Part shown: positions 29,316 through 38,248 of the stretch, in pieces
How the letters are laid out: each line of letters begins with the position of its first letter
Numbering within the stretch: the stretch's first letter is position 1
Assembly: GCA_963754135.1 (NCBI GenBank)
Contig: CAVWEY010000003.1
Coordinates: 2,170,001 to 2,234,000 of the forward strand
From: JAJFUI01 sp963754135
GTDB taxonomy: Bacteria > Planctomycetota > Planctomycetia > Pirellulales > Thermoguttaceae
Reading direction: 5' to 3'
DNA: 64,000 nucleotides
The notes under the pieces: generated by a model
What the model saw: only the letters and a program-made list of their open reading frames with translations
Told to the model about the DNA's origin: nothing
Databases searched by the model: none
Program-made: the position numbers and the translations under genes

Positions 29316-30425
29316 ATGCCCATCGCTATTCCTGCCCGATTCAGCCGCCGCCACGTTCTCAGTTGTGCCGCCAAGGCGACGGGACTGGCTGCAACCACGC
29401 TTCTCCCATTGCGAGAGGGGCAGGGTGAGGGCGTCGTAGCGTCCTCGCCATTGAAGTATGCCATCTGCAACGAGACCTTCGTCGGCTGGCCGCTGGAGAA
29501 GGCGTTCCGCTTCGCCGCCGCATGTGGCTATCGGGGGATCGAGATCGCGCCGTTCACAATCGCCAACCTGGTCACCGATATTCCCGCCAAGCGCCGAACC
29601 GAGGTGCGCCGGCTGGCGGAAAAGACCGGCTTGGAAGTGGTCGGGCTGCACTGGCTGCTGGCCAAGACCCAGGGCCTCCATCTGACCAGCCTGGAGGCCG
29701 AAGTCCGCCGCCGAACGGCCGGCTACCTGGGCGAACTGGCCCGGTTTTGCGCCGACCTGGGGGGCAAGATCATGGTCCTCGGCTCGCCGCAACAGCGGAA
29801 CCTCGCCCCCGCGGAAACGGGGACAGGCACCGCGGAGAGCGGCGCCCTTCCTTTCGCTGCGGGTAGGGCCGCGGAGCCAGTCCCCGTTTCCGCCGCCGTG
29901 CGGCGAGTCGGCATGAACCTTGCCGCCGAGGTCCTCCGCGCGGCCGTGCCGGCGCTGGAGAAAACCGGCGTGACGGTCGCCATCGAGCCGCTGGCACCCG
30001 CCGAAACGAACTTCATCAACACGGCCGCCGAGGGCGTGGAACTGGTGAAGCTCGTGGATTCGCCCCGCTTTCGGCTGCACCTCGATTGCAAGGCGATGTC
30101 GGCCGAGCCGGCGGAAACGGGGACTGGCTCCGCGGGGCAACCCGCGCCGCGTGGAAATCGAACGCCCTCCGCGGTGCCTGTCCCCATTTCCGCCACCATT
30201 CCCGGGCTGATCCGCAAGTACCGCCAATGGTTCATCCACTTTCACGCCAACGATCCGAACGGCCGCGGGCCGGGCTTCGGCAAGCTCGATTTCGTGCCGA
30301 TCCTCAAGGCGTTGCGGGAAATCAACTATCGCGGCTGGGTCTCCGTCGAGGTCTTCGACTTTGCCCCCGGCCCGGAGCGGCTGGCGCGGGAAAGCATCGA
30401 ATACCTGCGGAAGTGCGAAGGCTAA
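29316..30425 (+). CDS. sugar phosphate isomerase/epimerase-like TIM barrel with repeat-derived inserts
   Basis: 369 aa with a Tat-like N-terminus (FSRRHVLSCAAKATGLAATT). AP-endonuclease-2 barrel features: ICNETFVGWPLEKAFRFAA, GYRGIEIAPF, GLEVVGLHWLL, VTVAIEPLAPAETNFI, RFRLHLDCKAM, WFIHFHANDPNGRGPG and WVSVEVFDF, which supply the usual Glu/His/Asp metal ligands. Three palindromic repeats are translated in frame: one after the leader (29401-29434) and two related 83-bp units (29811-29893 and 30111-30193) that fall in loops of the barrel. The substrate is unknown. Confidence 0.78.
   Translation: MPIAIPARFSRRHVLSCAAKATGLAATTLLPLREGQGEGVVASSPLKYAICNETFVGWPLEKAFRFAAACGYRGIEIAPFTIANLVTDIPAKRRTEVRRLAEKTGLEVVGLHWLLAKTQGLHLTSLEAEVRRRTAGYLGELARFCADLGGKIMVLGSPQQRNLAPAETGTGTAESGALPFAAGRAAEPVPVSAAVRRVGMNLAAEVLRAAVPALEKTGVTVAIEPLAPAETNFINTAAEGVELVKLVDSPRFRLHLDCKAMSAEPAETGTGSAGQPAPRGNRTPSAVPVPISATIPGLIRKYRQWFIHFHANDPNGRGPGFGKLDFVPILKALREINYRGWVSVEVFDFAPGPERLARESIEYLRKCEG
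29401..29434. repeat. CCCTCACCCT-family palindrome inside isomerase gene
   Basis: Read in frame as LPLREGQGEGV just after the predicted leader. Confidence 0.75.
29811..29893. repeat. 83-bp GCGGAAACGGGGAC inverted-repeat unit, copy 1
   Basis: Starts GCGGAAACGGGGACAGG and ends with the inverse GTCCCCGTTTCCGC; secondary arms CCGCGGAG / GCGGAGCC. Read in frame (AETGTGTAES ... AEPVPVSA). Confidence 0.85.
30111..30193. repeat. 83-bp GCGGAAACGGGGAC inverted-repeat unit, copy 2
   Basis: Same length and ends as copy 1 with a diverged centre. Read in frame (AETGTGSAGQ ... SAVPVPISA). Confidence 0.85.
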
Positions 30426-30430
30426 AGGCC

Positions 30431-30787
30431 AGCTTTCGACTCTCAACACTCGACCCTCAACTTTCACCCAGGTTTCGCACCGCCTCTTTCATACACCGAC
30501 CACCGGGGGGTGGGTTGACGCGATCCGAACAGCTTTGACGGCATAGCCTTGCGACGACGGCTTTTTCCAGGGGTCGCACGACCCATTGGGGTGGTTTTTG
30601 CGAAACTCCCTCTGTTGGCGGTTCCGACTTGTCGTACCGTGGCCATCGGACACACTCAACTCTCGACCCTCCACTCTCGACTTTCCGAGTTGGTCAACAA
30701 CTCGTCGTTTGGCCAATTTCGGGCTCCAAGTGAGGGGGCTGCTTTCGACTTTCGACTCTCAACGCTCAACTCTCGACACGCTCACCC
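30431..30787. repeat. scattered CTCAACTCTCGA minisatellite tracts
   Basis: Degenerate short tandem units of CTCTCGAC / CTCAACT at about 30435-30468, 30655-30692 and 30747-30782. Confidence 0.65.
30472..30614. repeat. ~140-bp dispersed repeat, uninterrupted copy
   Basis: Reverse-complement match to the repeat that carries the nested IS at 17115-19326 (for example CGGCATAGCCTTGCGACGAC and ACCGACCACCGGGGGGTGGG). It contains an internal GC-rich palindrome, CCACCGGGGGGTGG. No gene is evident. Confidence 0.8.
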
Positions 30788-31143
30788 CGCCATCATGCGC
30801 TTTCGACCGGGGGGTTTTCAAGATCAAGAATTGGGCCACCCCGCGATGGCCTGGGCCGCTTGACGCCCCGAGCGGGGAGGGAATAGGATGGCTGGCGTGG
30901 CTACTGGCGGTCAAGAAAGCTACAGCCCGTTTTCGTTCAGAAAGAACGGGGGGCGGTCCAGCCTTTGCGATGGCGAGCTTCAGTAGCTGGAATCGTCCCA
31001 TTTTCCAGCCCGGTGCCCGCCGTGTCAATAACCGTGCCCCCTAACCAGAGCATATACGTCGCCCCACACACGAGGGAATAACGGCAAAAACCGCCAACTG
31101 ATTGAAGGGCACGGCTGCCGGTTGTCTCTGTCGTCCGTTGGCA
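30788..31143. other. gap upstream of the nuclease-methyltransferase island
   Basis: About 350 bp with a short repeat-like tract (30825-30965) but no credible gene. The base composition shifts from GC-rich to more AT-rich near its right end, which suggests the island border. Confidence 0.4.
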
Positions 31144-31171
31144 TTGACTTTGATACTAAATATGGTATCAT
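31144..31171 (+). promoter_or_regulatory. promoter with overlapping palindromic operator
   Basis: TTGACT (31144-31149), 16-bp spacer, then TATCAT (31166-31171). The palindrome TGATAC-8-GTATCA (31151-31170) covers the spacer and the -10 box. The first ATG of the island is only 6 bases past the -10 box, so the transcript would be nearly leaderless. No Shine-Dalgarno sequence is visible before that ATG. Repression by a protein binding the palindrome is plausible; the ribbon-helix-helix protein of the same operon is a candidate. Confidence 0.55.
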
Positions 31172-31177
31172 TATCCT

Positions 31178-31510
31178 ATGGAAGAGCCGAAGACTAAGTA
31201 TGTCCTGCTCCTCCCGTTAAACTACAACGATGGAAGAGTAGTTCCCCAGGAAGTCCTAAGCGGAATGCTGGACGAGATCTTCGTGCTTGCTGGCGGCCAC
31301 GCCATCGCGGGCACCGTTAAGGGCGCCTACCGGATGAAGGATGGGACAAGACAGGAGGACGATTCGCTGCAAATCTGGATTGGGGTTTGGGAACACGAGG
31401 TTCCAGAGTTGAAAGAAATGGTGGCTAAGTTTGGTAAGACGCTGGGCCAGGAAAGGATGTACTTGGAACGGACTGGTGGGACCATCGACTTCATACCTCC
31501 TCTTCAGTAA
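31178..31510 (+). CDS. hypothetical protein of the RHH-nuclease/methyltransferase island
   Basis: 110 aa, not recognised. It is predicted alpha/beta with hydrophobic strands (KYVLLLPLNYND, SLQIWIGVWEH) and an acidic helix (EVPELKEMVAKFGKTLG). No signal, membrane segment or metal motif. First gene of a three-gene operon; 12 bp separate it from the nuclease gene. Base composition is clearly lower in GC than flanking genes. It could be a regulator, an immunity factor or a structural subunit of the system. Confidence 0.65.
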   Translation: MEEPKTKYVLLLPLNYNDGRVVPQEVLSGMLDEIFVLAGGHAIAGTVKGAYRMKDGTRQEDDSLQIWIGVWEHEVPELKEMVAKFGKTLGQERMYLERTGGTIDFIPPLQ

Positions 31511-31522
31511 CGGAGGGAACCC

Positions 31523-32689
31523 ATGAACAGAACAAACCTACTGCAATCAGCCAAGAATCTCTCGGGAAACGCCAAGAGTTGGGCTGACCTGTCGAATGCG
31601 CTATTTGACCCGATTGACGGGCTGCTTGCTAAGGCGCTTCCAGGTCGAGAGGAACGCGCTGCTTTCGTTCAGTCAAACCAGTACCAGCAAATCCGCAGGT
31701 TGGTCGAGGATGCGACCACCCGAACTGGTATGGTCGCCGGTGGTACGCCAAAGAAGAGCGGTCGTTTCATCGTGAGACTTCCACAGTCGCTTCATGCTGC
31801 GCTTGAGCATGAGGCGGATCAAGAGGGCGTAAGCCTGAACCAACTTGTCGTCGTCAAGCTGGCAGTTCAGTTGTCTAACTTGGCTTCTGGGCCAAACGGT
31901 CATATGGGGGCAATCATTCAAGCGTTCCTAGAGGTTCGAGAGGGCTTCTCGACTGATCGCGTGGTAGCTGATCCAGCCCTGAACCGTCGGTTTCTCCATC
32001 GTTGCCGCGAATTGGGGGCCACAGGAACCGATTTTGACCTGAATTGGGCACTGTTTACCGCGCGGAAGAATCGTCATCTGACGGACATCCCTAAGACAAA
32101 GAGATTCTCTGTCTCGCGGGGAGACGAATTCGAGTACGCAAGCGAGATGGCCGTTCGGGTGATCCAACGTCAAGTGAAAGACCAGAAAGGACGCGAGGTA
32201 TCGCTCGACAAAATCATTTGCGATCCCAACCTTGCAGCAAGGTTTGACGAGATTGCCAGCAAACTAGCACTCGGGTTCACCCCTCTTGAGTACCGATGGT
32301 TGGCACTTGGGCTTCGTAAGGCTCGTCGCCTGACACCAAATGCCGAGACTGTTAAGCTGCCGAACCTTGAGTCACTTGGCACCACAAAATCGGTTCGCGC
32401 AAGTCGGTTGCCAACGGAACAAGGATTGTACTTATTCCGGTGCGAAGATGACGCAATCTTTCTTGGCGAGACAGATAACTTGCGGCACCGCATCGAGAGG
32501 CATTTTGAGGCTGGTGGCGACAAGGGACTGCCGGATTGGCTCTACGATCCCGGTCGAAAAGCTGTCCGGCTGGAGATAGCCAATCTCCCCGGCGTACGAG
32601 CCACAACACGTAAGGCAATGGAACTAAAGGGCGTGAGGGAGTTGCATCCGCTGTTCAACTACCTTTACGGGCCTTCGCACGCGGCCTGA
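31523..32689 (+). CDS. ribbon-helix-helix + GIY-YIG nuclease fusion
   Basis: 388 aa, preceded by GGAGG. Residues about 72-118 form a HicB/Arc-type ribbon-helix-helix (FIVRLPQSLHAALEHEA, GVSLNQLVVVKLA). Residues about 135-275 contain two copies of one module (DRVVADPALNRRF ... WALFTARKNRHL and DKIICDPNLAARF ... WLALGLRKARRL). The C-terminus is a GIY-YIG domain with GLYLF, FLGETDNLRHRIERH (catalytic Arg) and a later Glu in AMELKGVRELHPLFNY. All core nuclease positions look intact. The stop overlaps the methyltransferase ATG by one base, suggesting coupled translation. Lower GC than the neighbourhood points to transfer. Confidence 0.8.
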   Translation: MNRTNLLQSAKNLSGNAKSWADLSNALFDPIDGLLAKALPGREERAAFVQSNQYQQIRRLVEDATTRTGMVAGGTPKKSGRFIVRLPQSLHAALEHEADQEGVSLNQLVVVKLAVQLSNLASGPNGHMGAIIQAFLEVREGFSTDRVVADPALNRRFLHRCRELGATGTDFDLNWALFTARKNRHLTDIPKTKRFSVSRGDEFEYASEMAVRVIQRQVKDQKGREVSLDKIICDPNLAARFDEIASKLALGFTPLEYRWLALGLRKARRLTPNAETVKLPNLESLGTTKSVRASRLPTEQGLYLFRCEDDAIFLGETDNLRHRIERHFEAGGDKGLPDWLYDPGRKAVRLEIANLPGVRATTRKAMELKGVRELHPLFNYLYGPSHAA

Positions 32690-33537
32690 TGGCAGGGAAG
32701 GAGTGGCTCTGGATGGCAGGGAGTAGCCACCAGCGATCTCGAAAGGGAGCGTTGAGGCCGCCGGTAAAATGGCACGGTGGCAAGCATTACCTCTGTCACT
32801 GGATCATAGAGCAGTTTCCACCTCATCACACGTACCTGGAGCCGTTTGGCGGTGGCGCTTCTGTTCTCCTTAACAAGCCGCCGTCGGAGGTCGAGGTCTA
32901 CAATGACCTCGATACGAGAATCACCCGGCTCTTCCGCGTGCTTCGGGATCATGGCGACGAACTCCGACGTAGGTTGGTCCTGACGCCGTACAGCGAGATC
33001 GAGTTTCACGACTCCGTTGGGACGTGCGATGACGAGGTGGAGGAAGCCCGACGTGATTTCGTCAAGTGGCGGCTGTCCCTGGGTGGACGAGGCGACTCAT
33101 TCAGCTTCACCTTGCATCGGGTTCGGAGGCGAATGGCCGACGTTGTGTCCGGCTACCTTTCCATGATCGACGAACAGTTGCCGCTGATCATTGATCGATT
33201 ACGTAGTGTTCAGATCGTACGGCGGCCCGCGATTGACGTGATTCGCACCTGGGACAGCCGCGAAACTCTCATCTACTGCGATCCTCCGTATCTCCCCACT
33301 ACGAGACATCAGGGCAGCCGCGACGTATACGAGTTCGAAATGACGGATACCGACCATAGGCGACTGGCCGAAGCTCTAAAGGAGTGTAGGAGTCGAGTTG
33401 CACTTAGCGGCTACCCATCGAGCCTATACACCGAGTTGTATGGAGAGTGGCGAACGCTAGAATTCGACATCGCCAACCACGCTGCGGGAGGTCGATCGAA
33501 GTCAAGGAAAAGGGAAACGCTGTGGCTGAACTGGTGA
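32689..33537 (+). CDS. D12-class DNA adenine N6-methyltransferase (Dam/DpnM-like)
   Basis: 282 aa. Motifs: PVKWHGGKHYL (SAM entry), LEPFGGGASVLLN (motif I), YNDLDTRITRLFRVLRD, catalytic YCDPPY (motif IV) and ALSGYPSSLY. The family methylates adenine, often in GATC-type sites. The start ATG overlaps the stop of the GIY-YIG gene (TGATG). A methyltransferase translated with a nuclease is the arrangement of a restriction-modification unit, but a phage-type or regulatory role is also possible. The protein is complete. Confidence 0.88.
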   Translation: MAGKEWLWMAGSSHQRSRKGALRPPVKWHGGKHYLCHWIIEQFPPHHTYLEPFGGGASVLLNKPPSEVEVYNDLDTRITRLFRVLRDHGDELRRRLVLTPYSEIEFHDSVGTCDDEVEEARRDFVKWRLSLGGRGDSFSFTLHRVRRRMADVVSGYLSMIDEQLPLIIDRLRSVQIVRRPAIDVIRTWDSRETLIYCDPPYLPTTRHQGSRDVYEFEMTDTDHRRLAEALKECRSRVALSGYPSSLYTELYGEWRTLEFDIANHAAGGRSKSRKRETLWLNW

Positions 33538-33854
33538 GCAGGTGCGCAACGTCAGTTCAGACGTCTTACGGGCTCGGGAGCCGTCCTTTCGCGGGATCAG
33601 CGACGCTTAGCGGCGATGAGCGTTCTTGCTCTGTGCCGGGCGGACGGAGGGCGGGGCGGGAAGAGGAGGGGCGGCGGGGCGGGCGGGGGCTGCCCGGAAT
33701 ATCCCAATCCGGCGCGGCCGGCGACGGGGGATGGCGGACGGGGGATGACGGTCAGCCGTGGGAAACGATGGGAGCGATGTGAAGGATGGGAAGAACGGGA
33801 GGAATAGCTCCCGGTCGTCGCGTTCTTCCCAGGGCGACGTCATTCCGGCTCTCG
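33538..33854. other. intergenic gap with G-rich tract
   Basis: A strongly G-rich stretch at about 33640-33710 and ATGGGA-type repeat units at about 33765-33810 akin to 34465-34520 and 61985-62040. No gene found. Confidence 0.4.
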
Positions 33855-34550
33855 CTACGGCGCGTCGGGGCCTCTGCCGTCTCGGGGACGTCCCGGCGGC
33901 GCATCGGTTCCATTTGTCCCACAATTCCCATCCCGATAGGCGCGGCGGACGCGGCTCATCCGCTCCCGGAGGCCGCCTTCTTTGACAAAGTCCTGTTCCA
34001 TGCGGCGGAGTTGCTGGTCGATCAGGTAGTTGGTCTGGTGGATGAGGCAGAGGGCGATGTTCGCGACGACTTCGGCCGGGCGGGTCTCGACAAACTCGCG
34101 GTAGTCCTCGTAGTTCTGCGGTGTCTTCCGCCCCAGCCGCCGCGCGTATCGCGATTCCTTCGAGTCCTTGTCCCATGTCCGCAGGTCGCGGGCGCGGAGG
34201 AAGTCCCGGTAGTCGTCCAGCAACTCCTCCAGGCTGGCCCGCGCGACGTTCGTGAGCTTGATCTCCGTTTCCTTGGAGGTCAGCCCCGCCTTGCTCCCCT
34301 CCAAGATGTTCTTCTTCCCCGACCGCGCCGACTGGATCATCTGGTCAATCGTGCGGTCCCCCTTGGAAAGAAACTTGTGGGCGAAGCGGAAGGTGATGTC
34401 GTAGACGATCTCGGCTTTCTGAAACGACAACAGCGTCCGGTAATCGCCGCGAGGGGGCAGCAGGCGGCCCGAATCATGGGAAGAATGGGACTGATGGGAA
34501 GTATACGTCCCATGCTTCACATCATTCACATTGTCGTCGTCATCTTTCAT
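33855..34550 (-). CDS. four-helix-bundle protein (23S rRNA intervening-protein family)
   Basis: 231 aa. The core LLSFQKAEIVYDITFRFAHKFL, RTIDQMIQSARSGKKNILEGS and LTNVARASLEELLDDYRDFL is the four-helix-bundle family named after proteins encoded in rRNA intervening sequences; planctomycetes carry the long version with a suffix domain (LIDQQLRRMEQDFVKEGGLRERM). No rRNA is nearby, so it is a stand-alone member of unknown role. The first 35 residues (HGTYTSHQSHSSHDSG) are encoded by an ATGGGA-type repeat, so the true start may differ. Confidence 0.75.
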   Translation of the reverse strand: MKDDDDNVNDVKHGTYTSHQSHSSHDSGRLLPPRGDYRTLLSFQKAEIVYDITFRFAHKFLSKGDRTIDQMIQSARSGKKNILEGSKAGLTSKETEIKLTNVARASLEELLDDYRDFLRARDLRTWDKDSKESRYARRLGRKTPQNYEDYREFVETRPAEVVANIALCLIHQTNYLIDQQLRRMEQDFVKEGGLRERMSRVRRAYRDGNCGTNGTDAPPGRPRDGRGPDAP

Positions 34551-34600
34551 GGTTGACTTTCACTCCGCGGCGATGCAAGCTGCGCGCCACGGGCGGCGAT

Positions 34601-37334
34601 TCAGCGGTCCACCTCGTCGGGGATACTCGGGGCCTCGACGAAACAGACGGGGCAAGGGCACTTTTTGGCGAGGGCCTGGAAGTCGATGGCCGACGGCGCG
34701 CCCTCGGCAGCGCCGTTGCTGCGGCGGAGGATCAGCAGGCCGCAGCCGAGTTGACGGGCCAGGCCGGCGAGTTGGTCGGTCGGGTCGCCCGCGGGGAGTT
34801 GGCAGACCTCGACTTCCCGCCGCAACTGTTCGGCCCGCTGCAAGTCCTGCTGCAACCGGTTCGCGTCGGGCGGCTCAGCCTGCGCCGCCCGGAATATGCA
34901 CCACCGTCAGCGCCACGTCCGGGTCGATGGTGGTCAGCGCCAGGGCAAACAGATCGCTGCTGGCCACGGTGTCATCGTGGACCAGCAGCACGTGGCTGAC
35001 GCCCACCCCGGCCGAGCGGAGTTCGGCGACGGAGCGGGCCTGGCGTTCGCCGATTTTCGGGATGCGGTTGCCGCCGGCGATGTCGAAGTAGAGGTTGCGG
35101 CTGCGGCTGAGGATGCGGACGGTCAGCGGCTTGGGTTCCCCGCCGTGGATGTTGATCCAGTAGAAGGCGATCTGCTCCATCTGGGCGTCGGCCGTGTGGA
35201 TATTGGAGGCACCGAGGACAAGTTCCTGGACCTGAAGTTCCTTGGCAGTCTGGACGACGGCGAACAAGGGGCTGTTGGTCCGCAGGATCAAGGGCTGGAC
35301 GTGCTTGCCGGCCTTTTCCGCCCGCTCCACTACGGCGGTCATCAGCCGGCGGTTGTAGTCGTCCATGTCGGGGCCGCTCTGGGAGGTGTCGCCCCGGCCG
35401 GCCACCTTCGCCGTCATCACGGCCACGTCGGTGGTCTCCGGGTCGGTTTCGGCCAGGGCCTTTTCGAGCATGAACAAGTTCTGCGTGGAGCGGATGGCGA
35501 CCAGCTTGCGGTAGGGCTTGGTGAGGCTGAGCAGTTCCGGGCCAATCTGGCCGATTGTCCGCTGATTGAACTGCTCGATGTGCTTGATGCGCCCCCGGCC
35601 GCGCCGCCGCTCGTGGTATTGCTCCGAGGCGATGAAAGTGACCAGGAACACGGCGGTGAAGATCGAGCCGCCGATGGTGGCCACCTCCTTGGTCAACGTG
35701 TTCAGAACGGCCGAACTGAGCAGGATCAGAAAGATGAGCGTCAGGCCGATGGGCACCTCGACGCCGCGGATGCGGATATTCAGCGGCACCTTGAACTCCC
35801 GCGGGCTGCGGTCCTTGAAGCGGAGCACGACCATGGCCATCGCCTTGAAGCAGAAACTCCACACGATGCCGAAGGCGTAGGCCTCGCCCAGCACGTACAT
35901 GTTGCCGCGGCTCAGCAGGATCACGGCGAGTTGCATACCGGCGATCAGGTAGAGCACGCGGTGGGTGGTGCCGTAGCGGCGGTGGGGCTTGAGGAACCAG
36001 TCGGGCATGACGCCGTCTTCGGCCACCCGGTTCAGCACGCCGTTGGAGCCGATGAACGCCGTGTTCACGGCGCCCGAGAGGATCAGGAAGCCCACGATCA
36101 CCACCGCCGCGTTCAAGACCAGCCGCGCCGCCGGCGGCCCGATGACGCTCATCGCCAGGCCGCCGATCAGGTTGTCCGAATAGAACTTCATGCGGACTTC
36201 GTTGGGAATCAACAACACCGCCAGAAACGACACGGTGGCCGTCAGCCCCAGGCTATAGACGAAGACGATGAACGCGGCCTTCTTGAAGTTCGGCAGCTTG
36301 GGCGATTCGACCTCGCGGTAGACCTGGGCCAGCGTTTCCTCGCCGCTCATGGCCAGGATCGAATGGGCGAACGCCAACAGCACGCCGATCAGGCCGACCA
36401 GGCTCAGCCAGTTGCCGGGCTGGCGGAGCCGCTCGGCCAGTCTGGGCCAGAGATGGCCGATGAAGCCCAACGGATCTTCCTGACGCCCGGTCGCCTCGTT
36501 GATCCGCGGCACTTCCCGGGGATGGCCCTCCGCGTCGGGCTCCATCTTCTTTACAAGATCGCCGCCGGGACCACGCTTCCAAACCTCCTTATCCATGCCC
36601 GTGGCGGGGTCTTTGACCGTAACCGTCTCATACTGCACCTTGGGTGCGAGGTCCGGCTTGAGCGGCACGCGGTTGGCCGGGCCTTGAACCGCCAGGGTGA
36701 TGAAACACCATCCCAACAGCACCACCGCGACCACGGTGGTGACGATCATGATCTTCAGCGCCTTGTCGCTCGACTCGCGGATGCCCAGCAAGTTCTCGCG
36801 GAAGAAATAGAGAGTGATGGCGGAGGCGATCACCACCGCTCCCCAGCGGCGGATGTAATCGGCCGTGCCGGGATCGACCCGCAGGGCGGGATTCAACAGG
36901 GCCAGGGACTCCAGCACCAAGCCCATGATGTACTGGCCGGCCGAGACGGCGCTGGTGGGGCCCGTCAACATGTAGTCGAACATCAACGCGGAGACCGAGA
37001 GCTTGGCCAGGAAGCCGCCCATCGCTTCCTTCACCACCCGGTAGACGCCGCCGCGGACGAAGAGCGAACAGCTCTCGATGTAGACCGAGCGGACGGCGTA
37101 GCTGAAGAGCATGACGGCCAGGATGAACCACGGGGCGGCCGGTCCGATCGAGTTTTCGACGATCCCGCCGATGTAGTAGGCCGTGCTGGCCAGGTCGCCC
37201 AGCACCACGGCGGCCGTGCGCCAGTAGGAGATGAAGGTGAACATCACGCTGCTGACGACGATCACCTGGATCGGCCGCCGCAGACGGTCACCAAGCCCCG
37301 GAGCGGGATCGGGGGAGCCGGACGGATCAGCCAT
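34601..37334 (-). CDS. APC-type permease with C-terminal universal-stress (USP) domain (frameshifted)
   Basis: ATG 37334 (MADPSGSPDP) follows GGAAGGTGG. About 12 membrane helices; signature segments include VYIESCSLFVRGGVYRVVKEA and AMSGEETLAQVYREVE. A soluble loop of about 65 residues interrupts the permease (KPDLAPKVQYETVTV to RQEDPLGF). After the last helix a USP-like region follows (YRKLVAIRSTQNLFMLEKAL, then VSHVLLVHDD...). The last 80 residues (ANRLQQDLQRAEQL to SIPDEVDR) are in another frame; the indel lies near 34877. Substrate unknown; the family transports amino acids. Confidence 0.8.
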
Positions 37335-37421
37335 GCCACCTTCCCAAGACGTGCGTTGGAAACGCTTGAGAATAGTGCCCGGAGGGCGGTTCGTCAATGG
37401 TTCGGCAAGGCCGTTGTGATT

Positions 37422-37504
37422 GTAGACGCGGCATCTTGCCGCGTTGCGGCAGCGGAGCGGGCGCCCCCGAATTCCGCCGGGAAGCGGCAGGATGCCGCTT
37501 CTAC
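37422..37504. repeat. paired GTAGACGCGGCATC inverted repeat
   Basis: Arms GCGGCATCTTGCCGC and GCGGCAGGATGCCGC at the downstream end of the arsenic operon; could serve as its terminator. Confidence 0.7.
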
Positions 37505-37510
37505 GATGGG

Positions 37511-38248
37511 CTACGATTTCCGCCAGATGAGGGCGAAGAGCCGGTCCAGCCACGGGTCATAGAACAGCGGCAGTTCGAAGACGTACTTCAGCGAAAGATG
37601 GATGCCGATGGCCAGACAGATCAGCCCGGTAGCCCGTTGTACCCACCAGGCAATCTGCGTCATGAGGTTGAACGTCCGGCCGACCGCCCGGGCGCTAATC
37701 GCAATCAATGCCGCGAAGGCCACCACCGGCAGGGCCGTACCCAGGCCGTAGACCGACGGCAGCACGATGCGCGAATCGTGACTGGAGGCCAGCGCCAGCA
37801 GGCTGACGAAGAAACAGGCCGCCGAGATGGGACAGAACGCCAGCGCGAACAAGACGCCCAGCGGCAGCGCGCCCCACACGCCCAGGGCATCCACGCGGCG
37901 CTGCACCTCTGCGCTGATTCCGCCGCCCGGCCAACTGAGCACGATCATCTCCAGGAAGCACATCCCCAGCAGGATCAACACGGGGCCGACGAGCTGGTGT
38001 ACGCGGGTCTGAAGGAACATCGAGAGGCGGCTGGCCTGAACGCCTTCGATGAGCAAGATTGCCAAGGCGACGTACACGAGCGTCCGGCCCAAGGCATAGA
38101 GCAATCCGGCCAAAAAGACCAGCCGCGGGCGGTCCACGCGGCGGCCCAGATAGGAAATGGCCGCCACGTTGGTGGCCATCGGGCAGGGCTGGGCGGCGGT
38201 CCAAATGCCCAGCCCCATCGCCAGGAAAACCGCCGAGAGAAACTCCAT
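37511..38248 (-). CDS. ArsG-like / CcdA-type permease
   Basis: 245 aa from ATG 38248, overlapping the ArsF-like stop (TGATG). Six to seven membrane helices of the DsbD/CcdA fold, with the first helix Cys in TAAQPCPMATN and a second Cys in ALAFCPISAACFF, a spacing typical of ArsG (aromatic arsenical efflux permease) rather than of cytochrome c maturation. The neighbouring ArsF-like genes support this. Probably moves electrons or arsenicals across the membrane; the assignment to aromatic arsenicals is by family only. Confidence 0.72.
   Translation of the reverse strand: MEFLSAVFLAMGLGIWTAAQPCPMATNVAAISYLGRRVDRPRLVFLAGLLYALGRTLVYVALAILLIEGVQASRLSMFLQTRVHQLVGPVLILLGMCFLEMIVLSWPGGGISAEVQRRVDALGVWGALPLGVLFALAFCPISAACFFVSLLALASSHDSRIVLPSVYGLGTALPVVAFAALIAISARAVGRTFNLMTQIAWWVQRATGLICLAIGIHLSLKYVFELPLFYDPWLDRLFALIWRKS

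Noticed and set aside
34896..37562. 888-aa plus-strand ORF over the APC-USP gene
   Set aside because: Shadow ORF; composition is His/Gln/Asp-rich with no domains, while the minus strand encodes a recognisable permease.
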